A DNA stretch of 46,143 nt from JBGTFE01 sp041747435 (GTDB taxonomy: Bacteria; Acidobacteriota; Blastocatellia; Pyrinomonadales; Pyrinomonadaceae), in NCBI GenBank assembly GCA_041747435.1, contig JBGTFE010000116.1, positions 1 to 46,143 on the forward strand, read 5' to 3'. Within the stretch, counting starts at the first letter, position 1. Each line of letters begins with the position of its first letter. The translations under genes were made by a program, and so were the position numbers. This document shows positions 16,486-24,973 of the stretch, in pieces. The notes beneath the pieces were generated by a model that saw only the letters and a program-made list of their open reading frames with translations, was not told the DNA's origin and did not search any database.

Positions 16486-17916
16486 TTACGGAGATGCCGT
16501 AAAATTGATGCCGGTAACGTTGTCCTCCACGCTGATGAGCATGCTATCCGGGCTAAACGTAAATTCTTTCGAAGCAACACTGATCACATAGTCTCCGACA
16601 AGCAATCCCTCAAATCGGAAATGTCCGAAAGGATTTGTTGACGCTCCATAGACGTCGCCTGTTTGCAGACTGACCGCCGTTACGTTTACCCGACCAATGC
16701 CGGAACCGCTGTCTGTAACAACTCGACCGCTGATGGAAGCCGATGCGGCTAAAAGCAGTTGGTTTACAAACGTACAGGTCACGGTTTCGCCCTGCTCGAC
16801 AATAATTGTCGCCGTACGAGATCCGGCGTTGCCCGAACTGTTGGACGTACCACCGCTTTCGACGCAGGTAATGCCGCCGGGCGGAATCGACCAAAGCGGC
16901 GACGCAGCTTCAGTCACGGTTATCGTGTTCGCGGCGCCGAAGGCAAAGATATTGTTAAAAGGCGGCGCGTTCGGCGTTTGATTCTGCGTATTTGTGCCGT
17001 CGTCAACTAAAGTAAAGTTGGTTCCGCCGAGATTCGTCGTTGAAAAGTTGAAATTTAGTACCGAGTTCGGCTGCGAATCTTTGATGATGATGATCCTTCC
17101 TGCAGCAATCACTGCCGAAGCGGAAAGCGCACGATTCTGCGCACCACAGCCGAAAGAGCAGTTGTCCTGACTCATATGATACGGCGATCCGCTTATGAAT
17201 ACAGCGGAATTATTCGCGCCCCAGTCGGCTCTCGTCCCTATATGTCCGCCCCAGGCAAGAACCATATCGGCGGAGTCGGCGGTAAACGAGACCACAATGC
17301 TTGTGTGGCTGTCACTCGCGAACGAACCTGATAACGTATATGCCGAAACGCCGGTAATAGTTCCTCCAAACAACGTGAAAACACCCGGAATTTGTGTGAT
17401 ATCATCCCCATTTCCCGGAATCTGATCGAATCCCGCTGTAACGTTCGAATCCGTTGGAATCGCAAATGTCGTAAATGTTCCGAGGTTGCATCCAACAACG
17501 CCCGAACACGGATCGTTGCCCATTGCCAGCGTTTCGGTTCTATCGAAACTGGTTAAGTAATCTATGGCGTGCTTAGCGCCTTTCGTCGTGTCGTAGCCGA
17601 TCGTTACCGTGTGAACAGTCGCGCCGACGGTAAATCCGGATAAGATCTGACGGTACGCAACCGAATCGCCTTCGCGCCAATGCGCTTTGGACTGGTTGAC
17701 GTTGCCGGTTACCCAGTTGGTTCCCGAACACGGCTCGATCGGATCGCCGATACCGCCGTTTTGACACTGCTCCAAGCTCGCCGCTGCCGCCAATGCTTCC
17801 GACTTAAAAATGCTCTTACCGCCGCCGGAAATACTCTGCGCGTTAGCATTCAAGGCGGAAAATAAAAACAATCCGATAAAAAGTGTTGAAACAAATCCGA
17901 AAATTTTTGTAATCAT
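16486..17916 (-). CDS. Secreted multi-domain protein with prealbumin-like and carboxypeptidase-regulatory-like folds
   Basis: 476 residues with signal MITKIFGFVSTLFIGLFLFSALNANAQ-type N-terminus cleaved after NAQ. The N-terminal half (about 30-300) has four or five Cys pairs (SLEQCQNGGIGDPIEPC, NDPCSGVVGC, DNCSFGCG) and is of a kind seen in large surface proteins. Next comes a module with KDSQPNSVLNFNFS, TITVTEA.....WSIPPGGITC and TATIIVEQGETVTCTFVNQL, typical of SdrD/prealbumin-like repeats in surface adhesins. The end (SISGRVVTDSGSGIGRVNVT to INFTASP) is a carboxypeptidase-regulatory-like beta sandwich. I start at ATG 17916 because GAGG lies six bases upstream and the signal begins there; the frame is open to 18027. 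Role: surface or secreted binding protein, unproven. Confidence 0.88.
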   Translation of the reverse strand: MITKIFGFVSTLFIGLFLFSALNANAQSISGGGKSIFKSEALAAAASLEQCQNGGIGDPIEPCSGTNWVTGNVNQSKAHWREGDSVAYRQILSGFTVGATVHTVTIGYDTTKGAKHAIDYLTSFDRTETLAMGNDPCSGVVGCNLGTFTTFAIPTDSNVTAGFDQIPGNGDDITQIPGVFTLFGGTITGVSAYTLSGSFASDSHTSIVVSFTADSADMVLAWGGHIGTRADWGANNSAVFISGSPYHMSQDNCSFGCGAQNRALSASAVIAAGRIIIIKDSQPNSVLNFNFSTTNLGGTNFTLVDDGTNTQNQTPNAPPFNNIFAFGAANTITVTEAASPLWSIPPGGITCVESGGTSNSSGNAGSRTATIIVEQGETVTCTFVNQLLLAASASISGRVVTDSGSGIGRVNVTAVSLQTGDVYGASTNPFGHFRFEGLLVGDYVISVASKEFTFSPDSMLISVEDNVTGINFTASP

Positions 17917-18329
17917 AATAGACCTCGCTTGCTCGTCGGCATAAACCGGCGAACATCCCAACAAATGACAGCGAGCGTATAAAAATAAACCACTCGCTCT
18001 TTTTCCGATAGCAGTTTTTAGTAACAACTATATATTCCTAATGCCAGCGGAATTCCATTTATCATTTTATGAATTAAACCGTAACATAGTTTTTGCAAAA
18101 TTTGAACCTTTTTTTTTCATTATTTTAAGAATCAACCTTAACTGCATCGACGTAAACGCTAATTTTACATGGTTTCGGGTGATGGTCGGAATATGCAAAA
18201 GGAGAGGTTTTTTGAGTAAATCAAAGCAAGCCTAGTCGCTGTGAGCGGCTAATGATGAACGTAACTTAAGGAAAAACGTTAACTAAAGCCGCTACCAAAA
18301 AGCCGTTTTAAACTGGTAAACTTTACAAT
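17917..18329. other. Gene-free stretch with a hairpin leader
   Basis: A/T-rich divergent region. AGCGAG (17970-17975) pairs with CTCGCT (17993-17998) around an A/T-rich loop in the leader of the minus-strand secreted-protein gene; on the plus strand it is followed by a T-run. I looked for a cyclic-di-GMP riboswitch and did not find its core. A possible 64-residue frame at 18041-18235 has no ribosome site and is not called. Confidence 0.4.
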
Positions 18330-18941
18330 ATGAAAATAGAACCCGTCGTGATGAAAATAGAACCTGTCGTGCTGGAAGGTGAATTTGTGCGGCTCGAGCC
18401 ACTCAGGATCGATCATTTTAATGCGCTTTGCGAAGTCGGTTTGGATCAAAGCCTCTGGAAATGGACGGCGAATGTTGTTAAAAAATCAGACGATCTGCGT
18501 CGATATGTGGAAGCGGCGCTAAGCGATTTTGAAAAAGGAATTTCGCTGCCGTTCGTAACGATCGATCGCGCTCAGGAAAGAATCGTCGGTTCGACGCGTT
18601 TTGGAAATATCGATACTGAAAACCGCAAAACGGAGATCGGTTGGACTTGGATAAATCCGGCGTGGCAGCGGACGTTTATAAATTCCGAAGCGAAACTTTT
18701 GATGCTTACACATGCATTTGAAACATGGAAATGTATTCGCGTAGAACTCAAAACCGACGCGTTTAACGAAAAGTCGAGAAACGCGATGCTTCGGATCGGC
18801 GCGAGAGAGGAGGGAACTTTGCGAAATCATATGATCACCGAATCGGGACGCTTTCGCGATTCGGTTTATTTCAGTATTATTGATTCGGAATGGCAGAACG
18901 TAAAGACGAATCTCACTGCCAAATTGAGGAGTTACAAATGA
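18330..18941 (+). CDS. GNAT-family N-acetyltransferase (RimJ/RimL type)
   Basis: 203-residue acyltransferase that uses acetyl-CoA to modify an amine, possibly a protein N-terminus or a small molecule. It shows the RimL-like layout: VRLEPLRIDHFNAL at the start, VGSTRFGNID and TEIGWTWINPAWQRTFINSEAKLLMLTHAF for the acetyl-CoA-binding strand and helix, then ELKTDAFNEKSRNAMLRIGAREEGTLR, the usual motif B region. The first seven codons (MKIEPVV) are duplicated in tandem, so two start codons stand 21 bases apart (18330 and 18351); neither has a clear ribosome site. Its TGA overlaps the ATG of the next lipoprotein gene by four bases (ATGA), so the two are translationally coupled. Confidence 0.9.
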   Translation: MKIEPVVMKIEPVVLEGEFVRLEPLRIDHFNALCEVGLDQSLWKWTANVVKKSDDLRRYVEAALSDFEKGISLPFVTIDRAQERIVGSTRFGNIDTENRKTEIGWTWINPAWQRTFINSEAKLLMLTHAFETWKCIRVELKTDAFNEKSRNAMLRIGAREEGTLRNHMITESGRFRDSVYFSIIDSEWQNVKTNLTAKLRSYK

Positions 18942-19465
18942 AAAAAGTTTTTTTTATTACCGCAATTTTTAGCTTTTTGCTGATGAATGCCTGCGGCGGC
19001 AAACAGATTTCAGAGGAAACCAGGACGAATGAAAATACGAATGGACGAATGATCGAGGTTCAGGTACCAAATCCTTTCGATCCGAACGCGCCTTCAAATT
19101 CGAACACGAACGCGCCTAATTCTCGCGACCTTGTTAATACGGCTGTCGCGGATCCGACCAGTAAAGCGAAGCCGCTGGAAATCCCCGGAACATACGATTC
19201 GCTCGTTTCGACGACGATGACCAAGCAGGGCAAGTTTCTTGAAACGCGGACGTTTAAGAATGATTCGCAGGTTTTGAAAGTAGAAAGGCTGCAGGAACTT
19301 AAAGAATTCAAACTTTACTTGAAAAACGGCAAAGTTATTCCGATTCCATATGAACAAGCGGAAAATCTCTATCTTCACGCTTCGCCTCGCGATCTGCTCG
19401 AGGCTGCGGGAATAAAGCCGCCGCCGCCTCCGAAAAGCGATGCCGCGCCGGCAAAAAAACAGTAA
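18938..19465 (+). CDS. Lipoprotein, function unknown
   Basis: 175 residues with signal ending FLLMNAC (Cys19) and an Asn/Pro/Thr-rich linker after it (about residues 25-70). The remaining domain contains ADPTSKAKPLEIPGTYDSLVSTTMTKQGKFLETRTFK and a C-terminal DLLEAAGIKPPPPPKSDAAPAKKQ, a Pro/Ala/Lys tail that might touch peptidoglycan. GAGGAG lies seven bases before ATG 18938, which fixes this start against an in-frame ATG at 18890 that would bury the signal. It overlaps the acetyltransferase gene by four bases. No family recognised. Confidence 0.85.
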   Translation: MKKVFFITAIFSFLLMNACGGKQISEETRTNENTNGRMIEVQVPNPFDPNAPSNSNTNAPNSRDLVNTAVADPTSKAKPLEIPGTYDSLVSTTMTKQGKFLETRTFKNDSQVLKVERLQELKEFKLYLKNGKVIPIPYEQAENLYLHASPRDLLEAAGIKPPPPPKSDAAPAKKQ

Positions 19466-19470
19466 GAACG

Positions 19471-19505
19471 TTTAATTATTAGCTTTTCGCGACTATAATT
19501 TAACC
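19471..19505 (+). promoter_or_regulatory. Candidate promoter giving a leaderless mRNA
   Basis: TATAAT at 19494-19499 ends six bases before ATG 19506, so transcription would begin at or within a base of the start codon. The -35 region (TTTAAT at 19471) is weak, and no ribosome site precedes the ATG. Confidence 0.5.
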
Positions 19506-19793
19506 ATGGAAAAGTTCAGCATAATTTGTCCTTGCTGCGAAGCGGCGCTGATCGTTGACGCGCAAACCGGCGCCATTCTCTCGCACGAAGAAAAAAAGAA
19601 GATACACGGCTCGTTTGATGAACTGCGCGGCGAGCTGGACAAGAAAAAGGAACTGCGCGAGCAGCTTTTCGCGCAGGAAATGTCTTCGCAAAAAGATCGC
19701 GAGCGGCTTTTGGAAGAGAAATTCCGCGAGGCGATGAAGCGCGCCGGCGATGATAAAGATGTGCCGTTCAAAAATCCGCTCGATCTGGACTAA
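19506..19793 (+). CDS. Small zinc-ribbon-like protein with coiled coil
   Basis: 95 residues. The N-terminus IICPCCEAALIVDAQTGAIL holds one CPCC knuckle with the VDAQTGA strand that often follows it in short zinc-ribbon-like proteins; a second Cys pair is absent, so metal binding would need a dimer. Residues 28-75 are a highly charged helix (EEKKKIHGSFDELRGELDKKKELREQLFAQEM) that probably makes a coiled coil. It lies 12 bases before pyrF in the same direction and is likely co-transcribed. Function unknown. Confidence 0.82.
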   Translation: MEKFSIICPCCEAALIVDAQTGAILSHEEKKKIHGSFDELRGELDKKKELREQLFAQEMSSQKDRERLLEEKFREAMKRAGDDKDVPFKNPLDLD

Positions 19794-19805
19794 CGTAAAT
19801 CTTTC

Positions 19806-20522
19806 GTGAGCAAAGAAAAAATTATCGTCGCTCTCGACGTCGAAACCGCAGCCGAAGCTAGTGAAATCATCAGTGAACTGCGCGATGAAGTCGGCGCATT
19901 TAAGATCGGTTTGCAACTTTTCACGTCGCAAGGCGCATCTTTTGTGCGTGAAACGATTGCGGACGGCGTCAAAGTTTTTCTCGATCTCAAATTTCACGAT
20001 ATCCCAAATACGACGGCAAAAGCGGCGGTCGAAGTCGCGCGTTTAGGCGTTTGGATGTTCAATGTTCACGCCGGAGGCGGCGGCGAAATGATGCGGCGAA
20101 CGGTCGAAAGTGTTAGCGAAGCGTGTGAAAAAGAAGATCTTCAGCGACCGAAAATGATCGGCGTCACGGTTTTGACAAGCTTCGATCGCGAATCTTTGAG
20201 CGAAATCGGAATTGAAAAAGAAATCGAATCGCAAGTTGTGAATTTGGCACGGCTTACGGCAAAATGTGGATTGGACGGCGTTGTTGCTTCAGCCGGTGAA
20301 ACGCACCTGATACGCGAAAATTTGAAAAACGAAAAGTTCCTGATCGTTACACCTGGAATTCGCCCCGCTTTTGCAACGAAAGACGATCAGACGCGTGTAA
20401 TGACACCGAAAGAGGCAGTTCGCGCAGGTTCGGATTTTCTAGTGATCGGTCGCCCGATCCTCGGCGCGCAAGACCGCACGCAGGCTTTGCGCGAAATATT
20501 AAAAGAGATCGAAACGGCTTAA
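19806..20522 (+). CDS. pyrF: Orotidine 5'-phosphate decarboxylase
   Basis: Last step of UMP synthesis: decarboxylates orotidine monophosphate in the cytoplasm. The 238-residue TIM barrel begins IIVALDVETAAEA, has KIGLQLF, the catalytic Lys/Asp block VFLDLKFHDIPNT, a VHAGGGGEMM strand, GVTVLTS, VVASAGE, the VTPGIRP phosphate loop and DFLVIGRPILGA. All residues expected of the short bacterial PyrF are present. The start is GTG 19806, directly before SKEKIIVALD; no strong ribosome site is seen, so coupling to the upstream small gene is likely. The next gene starts after seven bases. Confidence 0.96.
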   Translation: MSKEKIIVALDVETAAEASEIISELRDEVGAFKIGLQLFTSQGASFVRETIADGVKVFLDLKFHDIPNTTAKAAVEVARLGVWMFNVHAGGGGEMMRRTVESVSEACEKEDLQRPKMIGVTVLTSFDRESLSEIGIEKEIESQVVNLARLTAKCGLDGVVASAGETHLIRENLKNEKFLIVTPGIRPAFATKDDQTRVMTPKEAVRAGSDFLVIGRPILGAQDRTQALREILKEIETA

Positions 20523-20529
20523 ACTATAG

Positions 20530-22086
20530 ATGAAACAAATTGGGCTTAAAACGCCAAACCTCAAAAACAAATCTTTGGTTTTCCGCATTCGGCTGATTTG
20601 CCTCGTTTTCCTCGCATTTTCGTCAAGTTTGGTCTTTAACAGGGCGCTGGCGCAAGATAACTCGGCGGTCAAAGCGCTTCCGCCGACGCCATTTCGGATC
20701 GGCGAGCGGATCACATACAACGTTTCGTTTGATAGGTTCAAAAATGCGGCTTACGCCGAAACTTACGTGGTTTCGCGCGGAAAGATCGGCGATAAAGACG
20801 TCGTCGAGCTTCGATCAAAACTCCGAACAAGCGAATTTGTCAGCGCGGCGTTTTATCTTGTTGACGAGTCGCGCACGACTTACGCGTCAGCCGAAACGGG
20901 TCTTCCGCTCTATATTCGAAAAATTTCGAATGCTGGAGTTTTGCCGACGGAAACAATCAATAATTATCTCGTAACGCCGACGTTCAATTTCGATTGGCTG
21001 ACATTGATCTATCGCGCGCGAAACGCCGGCGGAACGGGCGTTTTCACGCTACAGGAAGATGAAAGGATCTACAGCGTCGGCATGCAGTCGTCGTCAGCAG
21101 AAAAAGTAAGAAGCGATGTGGGCGACTTCGAAACCAATCTTTCAACGGTGCAGAGCGAGTTTTTTGTTGAAAAAGGAATCACCGATTTTCGAATAAATTT
21201 TAGCGCGGACGAAGCTCGACTTCCGGTTTTGATTCGCTTTAAGACCGCAAAAGGCGAGTTTCGCGCCGAAATCGCCGGCGTTCAGTTGATCGAACCGGAA
21301 ACTACCGAGCCGACGCCGACACAAACTCAAACTCCGCGTCCGCAAGTGACGCCAAAGCCGGTCGTTACGCCGACGCCTTACGTCAATAACCAGACGCTTT
21401 CCGCCGAGCTTCCTTTCGTACTTGGCGAAACGCTTGAATATCAAGTTTCGGCGAACGGAAAAACACTCGGAATCGTGACGCTTCAGGCAAAAGAGCGCAA
21501 GCAATTCGGCGTGGAAGACAGCCTGCTTTTTTCCGCCGCGGTCACCGGAACGCAGCCGGGACAAACTTTCCTGAATCTTAACGACAACATTACGGCAAAA
21601 GTAAATCCCGAAACGCTCGTGCCGATGCAGATAATCTTGAAATTCGGCGGCGCGAATGCAGCTTACAATCAAACTGCGGTTTTTGACCAGAAGCGGGGAA
21701 GCGCACTTACCGATGGCGTCAACAGATTCGATATTCCGATCGGTACACACAGCCTGCTTTCGCTCGCATATGCGATCCGCTCATTTAATCTAAAACCGAG
21801 CAAAGACGCGAATAATCCGGTCAACGATACGCGCGTCGCGGTTTTTTTCAATTCCGGCGCCGTCGTTTTTTATCTTCGACCTTCTGACGCTGAAATTATC
21901 AACTTAAAAGGTGAAAAGACCGCTGCGCAGCTCATTTCCATAACGACGATGGGCGAAAATTCCCAGGTTGACGCGCTGAGTCCGCGTTTGTGGCTCAGCA
22001 CGGACGAACGCCGCATTCCGCTGCGGCTTACGCTCGGCGTGTATCAGGCTGATCTTATTTCCGATAGACTGATTCCGCCGAAATAA
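20530..22086 (+). CDS. Exported DUF3108-like protein
   Basis: 518 residues. An N-terminal hydrophobic segment (IRLICLVFLAFSSSLVFNRALAQ) acts as signal peptide. Two related beta-rich domains follow: the first (about 45-255) begins PFRIGERITYNVSFDRF, the second (about 295-515) begins PFVLGETLEYQVSANGK. They are joined by a Thr/Pro linker (residues about 258-290). The 'F.iGE.l.Y.vs' opening and KT-rich ending match DUF3108 proteins, periplasmic proteins of unknown role, and here the domain appears in two copies. It begins seven bases after pyrF but is probably only transcribed with it, not linked in function. Confidence 0.85.
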   Translation: MKQIGLKTPNLKNKSLVFRIRLICLVFLAFSSSLVFNRALAQDNSAVKALPPTPFRIGERITYNVSFDRFKNAAYAETYVVSRGKIGDKDVVELRSKLRTSEFVSAAFYLVDESRTTYASAETGLPLYIRKISNAGVLPTETINNYLVTPTFNFDWLTLIYRARNAGGTGVFTLQEDERIYSVGMQSSSAEKVRSDVGDFETNLSTVQSEFFVEKGITDFRINFSADEARLPVLIRFKTAKGEFRAEIAGVQLIEPETTEPTPTQTQTPRPQVTPKPVVTPTPYVNNQTLSAELPFVLGETLEYQVSANGKTLGIVTLQAKERKQFGVEDSLLFSAAVTGTQPGQTFLNLNDNITAKVNPETLVPMQIILKFGGANAAYNQTAVFDQKRGSALTDGVNRFDIPIGTHSLLSLAYAIRSFNLKPSKDANNPVNDTRVAVFFNSGAVVFYLRPSDAEIINLKGEKTAAQLISITTMGENSQVDALSPRLWLSTDERRIPLRLTLGVYQADLISDRLIPPK

Positions 22087-22111
22087 TTTTTGGTTTCGTG
22101 CGTTATTGAAA

Positions 22112-22140
22112 TTGAAATCAGTTTTCAATTAGCATATAAT
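22112..22140 (+). promoter_or_regulatory. Strong sigma-70 promoter with overlapping palindrome
   Basis: TTGAAA (22112-22117), 17 bases, TATAAT (22135-22140). The -35 box lies inside AATTGAAA-TCAGT-TTTCAATT, an inverted repeat that could be an operator for the iron-uptake operon that follows; no exact Fur box is seen. Confidence 0.7.
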
Positions 22141-22167
22141 TCTAGCGGTTCATCAAAAGGAGATAAT

Positions 22168-22626
22168 ATGAAAAAAGCAATTATTTTATCGATGTTAATG
22201 ATCTTTTCGTGCGCATTTACTGCGTATGCGCAGGCGACTGACGCGGACAAGGATGCGATCAAGCGCGCGGCTCTGAATTACGCGGAAGGTTGGTATGAAG
22301 GCAATGCGGATAAGATGGAAAGCGCGCTTCATCCTCATTTGGCAAAGCGCATCGCGCGGACAAATGACAAAGGACAGAGCAACCTAAGCCAAATGAGCGC
22401 AATGGAATTAGTCCAGGGAACGCGCTCCGGTTTTGGCAAACAAACGCCAAAAGAAGAGCAGCAAAAAGACGTGACGATCCTCGACATCACGGGCAATGCG
22501 GCGACGGTAAAGCTCGAAATGCGCGATTGGGTCGATTATATGCACATCGCAAAATATAACGGAAAATGGCTGATCGTAAATGTTCTTTGGGAAATGAAAA
22601 CGAAAAAAGAAGAAAAGAAAAATTGA
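22168..22626 (+). CDS. Exported NTF2-like (putative lumazine-binding family) protein
   Basis: 152 residues with signal KKAIILSMLMIFSCAFTAYAQ. The mature domain has the SnoaL/NTF2-like pattern of the 'putative lumazine-binding' group: IKRAALNYAEGWYEGNADKMESALHPHLAKR, then VTILDITGNAATVKLEM and YMHIAKYNGKWLIVNVLW. The family forms a small cone that binds ligands, mostly of unknown identity. AAAAGGAG before ATG 22168 decides the start; an upstream in-frame ATG (22090) precedes the promoter and is not used. Its stop lies eight bases before feoA, so it opens the feo operon. Confidence 0.85.
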   Translation: MKKAIILSMLMIFSCAFTAYAQATDADKDAIKRAALNYAEGWYEGNADKMESALHPHLAKRIARTNDKGQSNLSQMSAMELVQGTRSGFGKQTPKEEQQKDVTILDITGNAATVKLEMRDWVDYMHIAKYNGKWLIVNVLWEMKTKKEEKKN

Positions 22627-22634
22627 GAAAGACG

Positions 22635-22856
22635 ATGACACTTACAAATCTGCCTGCCGGTACAAAAGCAAAGGTGATATCGGTTAACGGCAATAACGCG
22701 ATTACGAAGCGCTTGATGGAAATGGGCGTCGTGCCGGGCGTTTCGGTGCGTGTGATAAAATCCGCGCCGTTCGGCGATCCGCTCGAAATTCGCGTTCGGG
22801 GCTACCATCTTGCGATGCGCCGGTCTGAGGCTGATGCCATCGAAGTCGGCGAATGA
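22635..22856 (+). CDS. feoA: Ferrous iron transport protein A
   Basis: 73-residue cytoplasmic SH3-like protein that supports FeoB. It has TLTNLPAGTKAKV, the conserved ITKRLMEMGVVPGVSVRV segment, FGDPLEIRVRGYHLAMRRSEA and an acidic end. The length and all family landmarks match FeoA. ATG 22635 follows GAGAAAGA; the frame is open further upstream but only into a Lys/Arg-rich tail of the previous gene. Its last four bases overlap the start of feoB (ATGA). Confidence 0.95.
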   Translation: MTLTNLPAGTKAKVISVNGNNAITKRLMEMGVVPGVSVRVIKSAPFGDPLEIRVRGYHLAMRRSEADAIEVGE

Positions 22857-24895
22857 AAACAGAAGTTCAAAGCGCGGAATCCGTTTCGGTTTTACCCGAG
22901 CGAGAACAATATCTCATCGCGCTGGCGGGTAATCCGAATGCCGGAAAAACCACGCTTTTTAACGCGCTTACCGGGCTCCGGCAAAAGGTCGCAAATTATC
23001 CCGGCGTGACGGTCGAGCGCAAGGAAGGCATTTGGAAATTCGGAGAGCATTCCGCAAGATTGATCGATCTTCCCGGTCTTTACAGTCTTGATGTTACCTC
23101 GCTCGACGAGATGATCGCGGGCGACGTTTTGACGGGCAAAATTCCCGGAATGCCAAAACCGGACGTCGTAGTCGCGGTCGTCGACGCGACAAATCTCGAA
23201 CGCAATCTTTATCTCGTCACGCAGCTTCTCGAATTTCACGTGCCCGTAGTGATCGCGCTCACGATGGTCGATGCCGCGGAAAAACAGAGTCTCGATATCG
23301 ACATAAAAAAGCTTTCGGAGTTGCTCGAAATTCCGGTCGTCGGCGTGACCGCAACGCACAAAAAGGGAATCGCGGAGCTAACCAAAGCGACCTTTGACAC
23401 AGCGCTTAGAAACGACATTCCAAAACTTCCCTGGCTTTCAGAATTTCCCGAAACAATAGACGAGGACGAAATTCACCTCAGTTTGACGGACGATGCCTCG
23501 GTAAACAAAAAGATCTTTGCGCGCTACAATTTTATTTCAGACGTCTATCAGCAAGCCGCAAAACCGAAGGACACGCTTGAACGCAGCGTTTCCGAAAAGA
23601 TCGACCGCGTTTTGACGCACAAATTCTTCGGTCTCGCCATTTTGGTCGCGATTCTTCTTCTGGTTTTTCAAACCATCTTTTCGTGGGCAAATCTGCCGAT
23701 GGATTTGCTTGAAAAAGGCTTCGGCGCGCTCGGCGATGGCGTTCGCGGCTCGATGCCTGAAGGCATTCTTACCGATCTGATCGTTGACGGAATCATTGCC
23801 GGAGTTGGCGGCGTGCTCGTTTTTTTGCCGCAAATTTTGCTGCTCTTTCTTTTTATCTCGATCCTTGAAGACACCGGATACATGGCGCGCGCGGCGTTTC
23901 TTCTCGATAAACTGATGAGCAAATTCGGTCTGCACGGAAAGGCGTTTTTGCCTTTGATGAGCAGCTTTGCGTGCGCGATTCCGGGAATTATGGCGACGCG
24001 GACGATCGAAAATCCAAAGGATCGATTGGCGACGATCATGGTTGCGCCGTTTATGAGCTGCTCGGCGCGGCTGCCGGTTTACACGCTGATGATCGCTGCA
24101 TTTTTTGCGGGGCAAAAGGTTTTCGGTTTTCTTTCGCTCGGCGCGGTTTTGATCCTTGCGATGTACACGCTCGGAATCGTCGTCGCGATAATTGTCGCCT
24201 CGCTGCTAAAACGCACGCTGCTCAAATCACCGACACCGCCTTTTGTGATGGAATTGCCGCCGTATCGGCTGCCGAATCTTCGCGCCGTTTTTCAAAATAT
24301 GTTCCTCAGCGGCTGGATGTTCGTCAAACGCGCGGGCACGGTCATTCTCGCGATCTCAATCATTCTTTGGGCGCTGACGTATTTTCCTAGAGACACTGCG
24401 AGCGCTCCGGGTTCGTTGAGCGATGTGACGGTCGGGTCTGAAGAAATCGCGCCTTCATCCGCCGGTGAAAAATTGCGAAACAGTTATGCCGGAAAGCTAG
24501 GACGCGTGATCGAACCCGTTATCGAGCCGCTCGGTTTTGACTGGAAGATCGGCGTTGCGCTGATCGCCTCGTTTGCCGCGAGGGAAGTTTTGGTTTCGAC
24601 CTTGAGCATTATTTACAACGTCGGCAAAGATGCGAACGAGGAGGACGAAACGCTCATTCAAGCCGTCCGGGAAGCCAAAAAAGACGACGGCACGCGCGCA
24701 TGGACGCCGCTGACGGCGCTCACATTGATGGTTTTCTTTGTGCTCGCGATGCAGTGTATGTCCACGGTCGCGGTCGTTCGGCGCGAGACAAATTCCTGGG
24801 CTTGGACGCTTTTTATGGTCGGATATATGACCGCGCTCGCATATTTCGCCGCGTTTTTGACGTATCAGGGCGGGCATCTTTTAGGATTTGGGTAA
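22853..24895 (+). CDS. feoB: Ferrous iron transporter B
   Basis: 680-residue inner-membrane Fe(II) uptake protein with an N-terminal G domain. G1 is GNPNAGKTT (from residue 26), switch I has the VANYPGVTVERK block, G3 is DLPG at 72-75. The usual G4 NxxD is replaced by TMVD (IALTMVDAA), a change that may lower guanine selectivity. The membrane part has two Gate regions with the conserved SFACAIPGIMATRTI and PFMSCSARLPVY, and a spread of about ten helices. It ends in a charged loop and helices with TPLTALTLMVFFVLAMQCMSTVAVVRRE. The gene overlaps feoA by four bases and is followed by a small Cys-rich partner. Confidence 0.97.
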   Translation: MKTEVQSAESVSVLPEREQYLIALAGNPNAGKTTLFNALTGLRQKVANYPGVTVERKEGIWKFGEHSARLIDLPGLYSLDVTSLDEMIAGDVLTGKIPGMPKPDVVVAVVDATNLERNLYLVTQLLEFHVPVVIALTMVDAAEKQSLDIDIKKLSELLEIPVVGVTATHKKGIAELTKATFDTALRNDIPKLPWLSEFPETIDEDEIHLSLTDDASVNKKIFARYNFISDVYQQAAKPKDTLERSVSEKIDRVLTHKFFGLAILVAILLLVFQTIFSWANLPMDLLEKGFGALGDGVRGSMPEGILTDLIVDGIIAGVGGVLVFLPQILLLFLFISILEDTGYMARAAFLLDKLMSKFGLHGKAFLPLMSSFACAIPGIMATRTIENPKDRLATIMVAPFMSCSARLPVYTLMIAAFFAGQKVFGFLSLGAVLILAMYTLGIVVAIIVASLLKRTLLKSPTPPFVMELPPYRLPNLRAVFQNMFLSGWMFVKRAGTVILAISIILWALTYFPRDTASAPGSLSDVTVGSEEIAPSSAGEKLRNSYAGKLGRVIEPVIEPLGFDWKIGVALIASFAAREVLVSTLSIIYNVGKDANEEDETLIQAVREAKKDDGTRAWTPLTALTLMVFFVLAMQCMSTVAVVRRETNSWAWTLFMVGYMTALAYFAAFLTYQGGHLLGFG

Positions 24896-24898
24896 AGG

Positions 24899-24965
24899 CA
24901 GAAACGCGCACGTTAGTAAGCGTGGCTTTTAGAAAACAAACACGCTTACTTCGTGCGCGTTTCTG
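24899..24965. repeat. Long intergenic palindrome
   Basis: CAGAAACGCGCACG... (24899-24924) is nearly perfectly complementary to 24941-24965 (ending CGCGTTTCTG): about 25 paired bases with one extra base on the left and a 16-base loop. It separates feoB from the small Cys-rich gene. Confidence 0.85.
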
Positions 24966-24973
24966 AAAATCGT

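Noticed and set aside
17917..18329. Cyclic-di-GMP riboswitch in the leader of the secreted protein
   Set aside because: The conserved GEMM core with its A-rich and tetraloop-receptor parts is absent.
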